From: Trichoplax sp. H2
Taxonomy: Eukaryota > Placozoa > Uniplacotomia > Trichoplacea
Reading direction: 5' to 3'
Assembly: GCA_003344405.1 (NCBI GenBank)
Contig: NOWV01000147.1
Location: 1-64,000, forward strand
DNA length: 64,000 bases
A program made the translations under genes and the position numbers. Shown here piece by piece: positions 49,864-61,985 of this stretch; within the stretch, counting starts at the first letter, position 1, and each line of letters starts with the position of its first letter. The notes under the pieces are model-generated. The model was not told the origin of the DNA, ran no database searches, and saw only the letters and a list, made by a program, of their open reading frames with translations.

Positions 49864-52800
49864 TCATAGTTCATCGCGGCGTCGCAATAATTTTATTAAA
49901 TCTTCTTCATCGATATTTCGTAAATTTTCAGGTAATTCTTTACTTCTCAACAATTCTCTTATACGTTCAAACTCGTCATCTTCATCATGCTCACCACGAT
50001 CATCATCCTCTTCTTCTTCTCCTCGCTTATATAACAAATTTCTGACGTCGTGTGAACTGTCATTATCTTTCACGGTTTCGCTATAAGGCTCTACTGTCTT
50101 ATTTAAATTGTCTTTTAATTCGTTTATATCGATTATACCATCTTTATTTCCATCCAATGCAGATATTATCTGTGATAGTAATACAAATAAAGAATTCTTT
50201 CAAATAATGGACGACCCAAGAATTGGAGTAGAACAATTTATTTGCTTTCACCATTAGCTACAGTTTTGCATGCCATTGCTACATGGAAAAGGCATAGCAT
50301 AATCATCGAAATTTTCTTACTAACCTCTTGAGCGTACTTATTAGACCCACCAATTTCCTGAAATGGATGGATTATGTAGTTAGCATGCGTATGGCTTTTC
50401 TTATTATTATATAATAATTAAGTTTCGAACTCAGCTGATAAGTGATATATCTTACGTCTTATATAATTTACCTTATAGGCATTCGTAAACTGATTCTTAT
50501 CAAGTTGCTTGCTGCCTTTATCATAGGCGGCTTTAATAATTTCCCTAGCATCATCCAATAAATCAAAAAAATATAAGCTCATAGTAAGTTTATTATCAAC
50601 AACGATTTAATAAAATTAGTATAATTTAAGCAAAAATTATAGTGATTAGTGCAGCTTATCACCAGTACTCTACTGACCTGATCATTTTCCTGTGAAAATG
50701 AAGACGTTCATAATTAATATTGTTATGAGGCCGAGCATCTAATTCTAATATGGTTTGAATTGCTTTCCAAGCTGGTATTGGAATTGATTGTATTTGCTCT
50801 TTGGTAATGTTACCACTAAGGTCGATATGTTTTTTAAACTAAAAAAGCGAAATCGAATTAAATATAATAAGATGATAGACCATATGGTGCTATACTGCGA
50901 AACGATGTATGATCTATCTAGTTCAATGTAAGGTTAACTGAGAATCTCCCTCACCAAATCTATAGCTTTATTTACCGTAACCGTTGAAGTGGCAAACTGG
51001 AGAAAAAGTGAATAAAAAGAATTTAAATGAACAATGAGTAATTTTATATAGCAGAGTATATATAATATTCATCACTTACTATTCTAAAATAAAAAGACAA
51101 GCTTGATATAAATCAAGCGCTTACAGATTAATTTTAATAGACAACTAAATCGATGTTTTAGTTCATTAGCTACTAGTGTCCTTGACGATCGCTACTGTAT
51201 TGGAATTTTTCGAAGGATTTGATGTTACCTCATTAAGCAGCAGCTTAAGATTTTCTAAATCGCTTGGAAGCCCTCTCGATTCGAGTTCGTGTACAAAATT
51301 TCCCCTAATTAATAGATATTTTACAGGATTATATCTCTTTGGAATTGAACGTCAATACAAGTACAAGTTATAAATAATTTGTTACTTCCAGCTATACAAT
51401 TTACTAACATACCGGCTTTGGACAGGATTAATATTACCCATGCTCATGTGGCCATTACCTGGATAATCCCAAACTAATTCAATACTGTTTAAATTTTTAA
51501 TTTTTGCCTTTTTGCAATCTTGACGCTGCAAGTATTCTAGATCGTGATAGTCAGTTCTATCTAGTAGTACTGAAAACCCTACATTGTGCTTTCCTTTGAA
51601 ACTTACGATTTGAGAATAACCTGCATTGAAAGAGTAATAAGTAATCATCAAGGGTCAATAATTTAAAATCGTGACAAACTATCGCCGAACTAAAGTTTAA
51701 AAATCAGTTACGAGCATACAGCAAGAATAGCACCCTAGGGTTATAACAGATATTAAGTTGTAAATAGAGTAAAAGCCTGATAGAACGTATATCAGATTAG
51801 CTGAAATGAAATTTCTCGTTAGCCCTGTACAGCGTGTAGGATAATTGCTACGATACAAAAAAATTTCAAGATGATAATTTAATGGTGAAATTTATCAGAA
51901 CTTTAGATGCTATCACTATGAAACGCGATAAAAATTATTTCCTAAAGTGTTGCATTCTATAAAACTGATTATAGAATTTGTAATGATGAAACTTTACTCG
52001 TTTTGCTAATAAAATTTCACGGTTGACAAACATGTTAAGAAAATTATTATAATTCAGACGCAAGATAACGGTTCGTATTTCTTTTCTGTTAGCAGTTACA
52101 TTAAAGGTTAGGAATGCATACAATAATTCAATATAAAACACAAATGCCGCTGGTAACTTTATACATATTAAATAAATTAGTTTACTTGCATCTTGAAAGG
52201 AAATCTAATCCTGATAAAGAACTACAACGTGTTGGTTTTAATCATAGCGGTAAAAGAAAAAAGCTTTTTCTTTCAAATTGCTTATTCTATTACCTCTATG
52301 GCTTTCACATGCTCATTTGGGTTAGAATGACTTTGATTAGCATCATTCTGATTTATAATAACGGCTACTTTATCATTAATGTTAACTGTAGTAACGATAA
52401 TTTCATTTTAATGTCTTTCAAGATTATTTACCATGCGGAACATATAAACAATCGCCTCCTTTCACTTCGGCATAATGCCAGGGGACGGATGTTTCAGAAC
52501 GCAAACATCCTCGTATTTCATCATCGTCGAGATAAGCGACATTGGATGTATCGAAATCGGCAATTTCACATTTGGAATGTAATTTCTCGTTATATTTAGA
52601 TTCAATAAGAGCCCATTCTTCTTTTCCACGTAATAAGCAGTGAAGCATGGATGCTAGAAGTGCGTAAAGATAAGACAGAATTATGAAAGATTATCGTATT
52701 AATGGCAATGTAATTTAACGCCATTCACAAGATGACATATGTAGTCCTATTTGTTACTTACGCGAATCTCGCTGCCACTGGGTATGATGAGCGCCGAGAC

Positions 52801-53329
52801 TGATCAACAAATTACTGGCGAGAATACTACGAGTAATTGGACCACATGTTAAAAACGGCATGACTAAGATATCCTTTTGCATAGCGGTTGGAAGTTGCGT
52901 TTCTATGTACATTCTTTTACGAAAATTTATATCTAAGAAATTGTTTAATGTGTCGAAACCCATGCCTTCGTTTCCAGTTGGTGGCTTCATTCGATTTTTT
53001 TTATCAATAATTTTAACAGTAAGATTGCCGTAAGAATTTTTTAGAAAATTTCGATTCCATGTATGAAAAGCTGGTGAATATACAGCAATTCCTTTAATTA
53101 AAACAGGTTTAAATGTAGTGACATATTGGTCCCAAAATTCACTTGTAGTGGGTACATATTTAAGAATGTTAACAAATTGATTGGCAAGACTTTTCATTTC
53201 AAAAATCGGCTCTTCTTGATGGGCTTTTGCCGTAGCACTTTTCTCCTTGCCATCGGCTAAAGATGGATGACTCCACGAAACTATCAGTAAAAAACCAATC
53301 GCTAATATAGTATTCAGTCCGACCGCCAT
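49864..53329 (-). CDS. JmjC/EF-hand family member 3, predicted pseudoenzyme (both iron His replaced by Gln)
   Basis: Nine exons, in order: 53329-52762, 52653-52432, 51620-51413, 51304-51229, 50996-50955, 50838-50678, 50544-50472, 50357-50325, 50169-49864; 562 aa with no frame damage. Signal peptide 1-26 (HPSLADG). Gap-free alignment with members 1, 2 and 4 puts Q186-R-D188 where they have H-x-D, and Q267 (GYSQIVS) where they have the distal His (xYLHQV). Two of three Fe(II) ligands are therefore missing, so hydroxylase activity is unlikely. Everything else is kept: the LLRGKEEW strand, WDYPGNGHMSMG, an EF-hand (DGNKDGIIDINE near 467), a second EF-like loop in exon 7 (DKGSKQLDKNQF), the acidic stretch and the C-terminal RRDEL. 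The N-terminal RGHxxxLG motif is lost. It may act as a binding or regulatory partner of active paralogues; that role is inference. Confidence 0.85.
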
Positions 53330-54399
53330 GGTTCTATTCGATCCAGGCCAGGTTATAAGTTAAAGGCGTTTGCAATTTCGAGCTAAATAGTGCTATACAG
53401 AGTATATTGATTCAATGAAATTTTTCACTCATCAATTCATATGTGTAGTAATAGCAAACAGTGGCAATATTAATGGACAATACATGAATGGTAAGCAACT
53501 TACTAGTAGAAAATAAAAATCCTTCAAGATTACTAACGTATTCGTCTGTCTACCAACTCGTGTGTGAGTATAAGAGTAGTCTTAACGCTTGTTTTACGGC
53601 AATCCAACGGATATATTCATTTTAGGCCTTTTTCACTATGGCTAATTAACTGCTATACGAATTGGCAACAGTTTAACCACTCTATTTACTCCTTTCTATG
53701 CTGTATCTGAGAAAGGATATGGAGGCGTGTACATCAATCCAGTCTTTGTAAAGAAAATGAATAAAATGATAAGCCTATTATCATGTTAAATATAGAATAA
53801 TTTTACATTAATAGGACGAGCCATCATAGAAATAGCTTAAAGGCAGATTAACCTGAACGAAATCAAAGTTAAAATGTGTATCCTTGGTGAAGACTGTCTT
53901 ATTCCTCTTGGTCATTGGATATCATTGAGTTTTACGTTATAGACTAAAGCGTTTATAATACGTTTTTCCTCTATAGCCCGTCTCTCCACATTTATTTGAA
54001 TAGTTCTGACGCTCCTCATCGATAAAATATCCATAAATTGAGGTGTATTTCTTGGCATTTTACTGTAAAACAGTAGATTACAGCAGCGGTAATGAAAGTG
54101 GCCATTTTTTCTCCAGCTTCAATTTTAGAGCCATTCTTGGAGAAGTACACGCCAACCACTTGTAAGTGACGTTCAAAAGTCATTCATTGCAGTCACAATG
54201 CATGAGACATGTCAAACAAATAAGTTTCACCCCCTTGGTCATTCTTAGAGAATGGCATTGTTTAATATGTGATGGTTCATCCATTCGCTTCAGCCATACA
54301 ACGATCGTGCGACATTTCAAAATGGCGAGTGTCAACACTTCCTCATTGGTAGTAGTTTCAAGCCAGTAAGAGAAAAATTCCTTAAGCTAATTTTCTGCA
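53330..54399. other. Intergenic, no supported gene
   Basis: Upstream region of member 3. The plus-strand frame at 54166-54369 has no motif and grades into the repeat region that follows. Confidence 0.4.
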
Positions 54400-55160
54400 G
54401 CAAAAGGATCATGTCGGGAAGGATAATTTCACAATGACTTACCTGAGTAGTCATTATCTACCTCTATATCCGCTTGAGGAGCAAGATTGGTTTCTTGAAG
54501 TCAAAACAAAAAATGTCTAAAATCTCCTTTCCTGTCATTTTAGCCAAAGGAAATAATCAGATCGGAAAGGATAATTTTATAATGAATGTAACTCTGTCGG
54601 TCATTCTACATACGTATAGTATATCGCTATGTCGGATTGAGGAAAGTAAGAGTTATTTCTTGAAGTAAATAAAAAAAATAAAAATCAACATAAAATCTCC
54701 TTTCCTGTAGCTCCAAGAGGAGACATGGTTGATCACTTTAAAGGGGTATCTCCATGTTTCAAATGAGTATTGTAAAATCTTACTCATTGCTGGTAGAATC
54801 AAATCAGGAAGAAAAAGCACTAAATCTGACTCTCTCCGGAGAAGTTATCAAATCAGGAAGGGTAATTTCATAGTCGCTAATAGACGTAGCCATTATTTTA
54901 TATCCGATTTAGCAGAGGAAATGAAATCAAGTAGGTCTTGATATCGAAACAAAAAATCATGAAAACCTTTTTTCCTGTAGTATTCGGAGGAGATAGTGCA
55001 GTTGTTACTTAATTTGACGGTATATTTCTACGTTCTAAACCTGTGCTGTTAAAACTTTGCCATTGCTAACAGTATCAAGCCAATCAGAAAAAGGATTTAG
55101 GTAAACTTTTAATAGTAGAAAATCGTCTGGTCGAGAAGGATAGTTTCATAACCTCACGTA
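54400..55160. repeat. Degenerate repeat cluster
   Basis: The phrase GGAAGGATAATTTCATAATG recurs near 54414, 54563, 54855 and 55132. The phrase AAAATCTCCTTTCCTGT recurs near 54519, 54700 and 54970. TTTCTTGAAGTMAAWACAAAAAA precedes the second phrase in two copies, and a worn version in the third. Spacing of 150-290 bp and high divergence suggest an old tandem or nested repeat. Small frames inside it (54474-54668, 54729-54941) are not genes. Confidence 0.65.
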
Positions 55161-56129
55161 GCGAATAAGAAAGTTGTTAAAATCGATATAATTTAATTCA
55201 TGCTTACTTATTATGGCATATCTGATTACGATATGTCTTCTTGTATATGTATAAGTATAGATTAATATCTGCTCATACATCAAGTATATTATAAAAGTTC
55301 TAATTCCCCTGTAATTATCGAGGGCTGAACCAGACTGTACAAGGAACGGAACGATCTAGAGTTCTTCGTGATTAGCAATCATTGTGCAACACCAGCTACT
55401 ACAGATCAATGAATACTTTTACAATTATAAGGTAAGAAATCGCTATTTCCACCTATATTATATTCATTTACGTGCCGTATCCAAAATCCTTTCAATTGTC
55501 AAGATCGATTCATTTCATGACTTATAAATTGCACTATAATTTATGATCTTCTGCTGATACCTTGTAAACCTATGACAAGATCTTGAAGATAAAACTTGAT
55601 CTATTATCATTTATACTGGTTAAAGATGAACTATTTGAGCTTAGCAATCAGGTCAAATCTATCAGAATAAATTCTCAAATCCTAACACTCGGATCAATAC
55701 GTATGACAAGTACTAGAATGCACGTAGATTAACAACTTTTCTGTACAGCTGGCTCGAGTTTAAATTGTTTGAGGTTACTTTCAATTTATTGAATGCACTA
55801 TTAAGAGATGCAAGAGGTAGAAAAATCGAATGCTGATATGGCTGGCTACTCAAAAAGATAGGTACTGATGTAACATTGAATAGTCATACAAACAAATGGA
55901 ATCACTAAGCGACTTTGTATAAGAAAGGATTAAGCAATATTTTAATATGCCTAATATTGATCGCATAATTAAATATAGATGTAGTTATTGATTGAAACAA
56001 TTTTTCTCTTTAAGTTATAATTATAATTGGCAAAAATAATATTAATTGTACGGAAAATTTATCTTATGATTATCGCACATGGACAAGATACAATTATAAG
56101 GAAATAATTAGGAATAATTGAACGTCCAT
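55161..56129. other. Intergenic, no feature seen
   Basis: Spacer at the 3' side of member 4. Nothing was recognised. Confidence 0.4.
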
Positions 56130-59100
56130 TTATAATTCCTCGTGCATTATTTCTTCACGTTCGTCCACAAATTCAGCTCCATCGCCATTACCTTCATCAT
56201 CGCCCCCATCATCATCATCATTTGATCTCTCTTCCTTATTAACCGGTATGCCGGCTCCGTCATCAATTGGCCTATAATTTTCTTCGTAATGATATTCCAT
56301 TTCATCTTCATCGGGTACCTCTTCACGTTCCTTACGATAAACATAAACATCCTGATAGTCATTAGAGTGCTCGTCTGGCACGCTTTTCTCAAACAGACCC
56401 AGAACTTTCTTTATTTTGGCTGCCTTTTCTGATTTAGTAATTATTCCGTCACTATTTTCATCCAGCTTTTGCAGTAGCTAATTATCCACATATGTAAAAA
56501 TATCAGCAGTGAGTCTGAAGCTAACTGCATATGTGAAACCTTCCACTATGATCGTTTTATAGTCTTTCTAATTTAGTAACATTACAGGCTTACACACTTC
56601 GATATACAATTCAATGTATTGCATGAAATTCGAATTACCTCCTTAGCAATCTTTTCTGATCCATGTATCCTCTCCTAGGGTTAAAAATGTGAATAAATTG
56701 ATGACTATCATGCATTTACCACAAAGAATAAAATTTTAATCGAGATTGATTAAATATGGCAATCATATTACTTTAATCAAATAAGAAATTGTTACCAGGA
56801 AGAATCGCGTAGTCTTATCGAAATTTTAACTGATACGCACTGCAATACCCATTATTATGAAATCTAGATGTCGTTTTGCAAGTATTTAAGATTCTGGTTT
56901 AAAATTACCTTATAAATCTTAATAAACTTTTCACTATTAATTCCACCGTCCCTCCTTGTTGAATGATCGAATGCTTGCCTAGATAATGCGATGGGTTAAA
57001 ATAGGTCAGCACGAAATCGAACACGGTAGATTTCGATTTTGGTTTTACGACCGAATATAAATCTTTTATGATTTTTGAGCTGCAGGATAAATGTTGTTAC
57101 TTACTTAATCATAGCTTGAGAAAATTGAAAATACTCATATTGCAAGGTATTTGATGGATCGGTCTCCAGAGAAGCGATTATTTCTTTATATGCACCTAAA
57201 GGTACAGCTGAAAGTTCTGCTTGAGTAATGTATTTTTTATTCTCAAGTTTCAAGTTCCTTTTTAACTATAGATAATAAATTAAAGAAAACTTGGATTAAT
57301 CACCATTTACGATTTCAAAATATCATGGCAGTGAACTAGTAATCTCCATAAGACCACTTATAGTTCGCTACGATCTAGGATGCTTATCTAGGACTAACCA
57401 AAGAAACGGCCAACTTCGATTTCTCTACATCATCGGGCAACATAGTCTATTAATAACGCCTCTAATTAGCAAAATCATCACTGAAATTAACAATATTCTT
57501 AGGTTCCATATGACCACAGCATATTTTTACCCTCTTAACTCTAGTGATTAATAGTTTAGTTGTGATATTATTCTTCCCCTTAAAGGCTTTCAATATGTTT
57601 TTCCTATGAAAATTAATTCAAGAAAGTAGCTAATCAGCTTCTAATTCAATAACCGAAAATTAATTATAATACAGTAGATGTGCTCTTACGTATTCCGTAC
57701 TTACTATAATAAATTGAAAGATTAGTAACGTTAACTATAGTTAAGTATGCAATTCAGGATTGGTGAAATAAGATTAACTGATAATTAATTTCAAGCTTCA
57801 TGTCACAGCTATCAAAGGTAATGAAAGAAAATCTAACACTTATAACTATTCATAGAGCATTCTTCGACAAAAGCGATCATTGGCCACATTTCACATAAAA
57901 TCTAGAGTTAAGCACTTCTTTAAGCAGTGATATAATTTAAGTTATAACACAGGTATATCATATCAAGTATGATATTCATACCGATAGAAGATAGGCTCAT
58001 TTAATCCCATGGTCAAAGAGCCAACACCATCAAAATCCCAAGCAACTAGTGTATCTTTTAGATTCTTATAGACTGGTTTATCGCAGCCTGTATTATCAAA
58101 TTCCTTATTATGCGTTATAGTGCGGGAGAATAAAAATGACACAGCCATGTTTTTGTTACCAGATGAACGGACATGATGTAAGCTACCTAAAATCTCATTA
58201 AAATGGTGTAAGGTATGACAATTAATGGCATACTACAGCAGCTAAATAAGGTAGTCTGTACTGGAATATTTTAGCTAAACCTATTCCAGCTGTATTTATA
58301 GTATTAATTTCCTTTCATCGATAATGTGCTGAATTATCTGTTGTTGTATCTCACCATAAGGTACATAGAGGCAGTCTCCGGCAGTGACATTGGCGTAATG
58401 ATAGGGGCAATCCTTGAATTTGGGATACTTGATCAAATTGACCCGGTCAACGTCTAAAACAGAATAACCACCTCCAGCCAAACTTGGTTCTCTGGCTAAT
58501 GGAACCATGTGTTCATGTTTGGGATTGAACATTAGCCAATTTTTAGTTCCATTAAGTAGACAGTTGAGAATGTTAGCTATAACCATAAAAGGAAGGAATC
58601 AATGACAAGGCTTAATGCAATAACATATATTAGAGTGAATTATATCAGATTCTATACCGGTTCTATATTTACTGGTTGGAAGGTTCTTTACTATAGTATA
58701 TTCTAAAGTCAACTTTCTAGTTTTAAGGTATGATTTCGATTCGATATTTGTCATAAATATTTATTATTTTAATACTCGTTAATCACAAAGTTTCTCATTA
58801 ATGACGCTTGTAAGCAGTAGTAATTATCAGCATTATAAGAATTTATAAAGTCACTGTAAAAGCCAACTACTGTAAAAACAAAATTAACTATAAAAATCAA
58901 GATGATGACCCAGGATGTAAGTCAAATCTCGGAAAAATAGCTACAAAAATGCTGTCTCTTTTTAGTATGAATACCTTTAAATAGAGTTTAAATTCATAGC
59001 ATACTCTTAAGGTACGATGTAAAGAAAGAAAAGAAATTTATGGTAATCAAAACAAATATATTCTATCTTTCATAACCAATCAAGTTTTTTGTCGGATAGA

Positions 59101-60123
59101 TTTAGTTCTTCAAAATAATTAGCAAGATCAGATTGAATTTGAAATAAGGAATTGAAATCTCTGTAGCAATAGAGAAGCAAGAAGAATTGACTACTTGCCA
59201 AAGATTTTGAGTCAGACGATTGCGAACCTAAAGGGTTATAAAACTCAAGCACTACAACAACATAATTATTTCGAATTCTTTCTAAAGCTAAATAATAGTA
59301 CGAAAATGTCAGAACTTGTTAATTCTAGTTGTAAAGCAGACGAAAACAAATTCATCCGGAGGGCTTCAAAAGTGTAACGTTCTAATTTGAATGTCAGAAT
59401 CATCTTTTTAGAGTCAATGTATAGATCTCAGACTATTAATACGAAGTTTTGGAATGCCTACAAGAACATAGCTATCATCTCACTTAATACCTTAAAAATT
59501 TACTTAATGGGATTGCTTTGTGATAAGAACTTACGAGCATCCTTGTGCAATAAACTCCTAGTGCCACCGCTGCTTAGCCAAAAATTGACTTCAATAATGC
59601 TGTCTTTGAAAAGTCCACACGACATACATGGTGGAATAAGAACATCGCCATACATTGGTTTGGGTAACTGAGAAATTACGTATTTATCGTCTTGGACATA
59701 AGTGTTCATAAAATGCTTAATAGTGTCACGGGCTAGACCCATATCACCAACAGGATTGGGATCTTCCTCAAGTTTTCCTTCAATTTTAAGTGATAGATTA
59801 CCATAAGTATCCGATAAGTAAGAATCAACCCATAATTCTTTAGCAGGAAAACTGCTAGCAGCGCCACGAAGTAAAACTGGACGCCTTTTACTGACATATT
59901 TGGTCCAAAACTCTTTAGCTGACAACGGTTCAGTTATAATATCAACATGGCCTTCAGGATCACGGTGTAATCCAAGTTGTTGTAAATGGCCGCGCGGCGC
60001 CTTTTTGGATTGTTTTTTACCATCACCATGATGGAAAAAGGCTATTGCTAAACATAGAGTAAGAATGATACATTTATTGAGTGTTAGAATCGCCATGTTA
60101 ACATTCAAACACTGTAATGGCAA
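56130..60123 (-). CDS. ER-retained JmjC oxygenase with EF-hand, family member 4
   Basis: Nine exons, in order: 60123-59535, 58576-58355, 58186-57982, 57603-57531, 57446-57399, 57265-57105, 56978-56909, 56674-56639, 56477-56130; about 583 aa. The likelier start is the Met at 60096 (residue 10), just before the hydrophobic signal. JmjC ligands (numbered from the first Met): H193-K-D195 and H274 (SLHHVRSSGNKN). The RGHLQQLG...GHV motif is present. Exon 4 reads KNILKAFKGK and exon 5 is 48 nt. The EF-hand loop is DENSDGIITKSE. The tail shares EHSNDYQDVYVYRKERxEVP with member 5, marking them as closest relatives, and ends in an acidic run and HEEL, an atypical KDEL-like end. Predicted active luminal 2OG oxygenase; substrate unknown. 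Confidence 0.87.
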
Positions 60124-61985
60124 ATAGGTGAACTTGTCCTTAAGTAATTGTTAAATCTTTCTTAGATGTGTATAATAGCAGATTTAAGTTTACAAAGACG
60201 GTTGATACATCTATTGGTGGCGATTAAGGAGATCGTAGTTTTCTTTGTATAATTTTATTCATCTCTATTCTTATTCAGATAATTGACAACTTCTACAGGT
60301 AGCTGTTAGTTCTTCAACCATATTTATTGCCATCCGTTACGATAATTCTATTGCGTAAAGACAATGTAACTATGGACTTATTATTTCGACATGATTTAGT
60401 CCTTGATTGACAGTTATTCATAGCACTTAATTAATGTACATCCCGTGATACATGACGCCAGTCAAATAAACTTCTTAATCAAGTATGAAAGTGCCTGCAG
60501 AAAAGTTTTAAGGTTCAGACTATAAATATTAGCTACGGTACGTACCATTCAACTCAATACCTTTTATTTAGCGGTTTAAGCGAGGATCAAAGTGTGGAAA
60601 TGATTGTCACGTTAATGTAAAAATTAATTATAATGCCTTTAGAAGGTAGGGATGGTGCTAAATTCTGCCGTACTTAAACGTTTGTTAAGTAAAGTTAATA
60701 CAAAAACAGCTAAAAGTTATTTTGAACTCCCCATAAAAAAGCAATTTAACTTATTTCCATTATCAAGATGACTAATATCTAACGGTTATTGCTCATTTAA
60801 TTTTGTTTAAAGGCGCTATACTCTCACTATAACAGTTCTAACCTTGTGGCCTAGTTTAGTACTTCGGTAACAAACTCAGATTTCTAAGATTGGCATGCTG
60901 AATTTCGATTGTAAAGAGACTAGAGATGTACACCTGCAAGTCACTGTAACAACTATTATAAGTTTTTATATCAAGTTCTTGATACAGTAATCCTTAGTTG
61001 ATGGATATCGGCATTGGTAAGCACTTTTATTCAACATGCAGGCCATCATAGCGTAATTCTTTTATTATATGACCAGCTAATTCATCAATATGGATATAAA
61101 ATGCTACGTGCCCTTAGCCTGCTAAATATTTCAATGGTGATATTCCATATTAACTATTCATGATAACTCATTGGTAGTCGTTGTTCTGTATATCTGGTTT
61201 ATGAAACTGACTCGTATTTATTTGCAAACTGGTATAAATATGTAAATAACTAGACAGAATATTCATATGTAGAATTCTGATTTATACTCTGATAATTCTT
61301 TCTGTTGTAAATGAAGTTTATCGTTCAATTTCTACTAGAATGTAAGGGAAGGCACGCTAGCTGTCGTAATAGTATGGCAATAATTTAGATATTGCCGCAA
61401 TATCATATAGATAATATACGGGCATATCATGCTATCTGTGCATCAAAAGGTTGCGTGTCGTACGACCTTTAATTTATTTCTACTACAGTGCAACTTAATA
61501 ATCAAACCTCGACTTTATTCACAAGTGAATACATGTAATACCACAATCCCAACCTTACGGTCTCCTTTTACTTTAAATCAACAATTGAAATTTATCAAAA
61601 CATAATTACGTAGAGTACAGTAATTACGTATTTGTGACTCAATTTTTTATACGTCTACTAGTACTAATCATCTGTCATTCCTAGTTGCAGTAATTTTTAA
61701 TTTTACCGTATATAAGTCTAAAAACTCACTTTTAGGCAAAAATAGCTATTACATATCTCTTTTATTGAAAACATCCTTAATTTGCTTTTCCTGTCAGGTT
61801 AACAACATTGATAAATAATTCGCCTGTGCTCATTTTAATTTAGTAGTATACTAATTGAAAAAGATAAGTACCAGTACTGGCAATACTTAGAGATGTTTAG
61901 CAGCTAAACTAAAAATTAGTTTCACTTAATTAATATTATTATTAACTATAGAAGGTGTGGAATAGTTCAATGTAATTGGTCAAAT
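60124..61985. other. Intergenic, no feature seen
   Basis: Promoter side of member 4 and 3' side of member 5. No exon-like sequence or clear repeat was recognised. Confidence 0.4.

Noticed and set aside
52114-52599. 161-codon plus-strand frame
   Set aside because: It is antisense to exon 2 of JmjC member 3 and its upstream intron; the minus-strand reading has the family motifs and matching splice phases.
57399-57446. Apparent frameshift and stops in exon 4 of JmjC member 4
   Set aside because: I first took 57399-57446 as exon 4. The true exon 4 is 57531-57603 (73 nt, KNILKAFKGK), and 57399-57446 is the phase-0 exon 5. The frame is then continuous.
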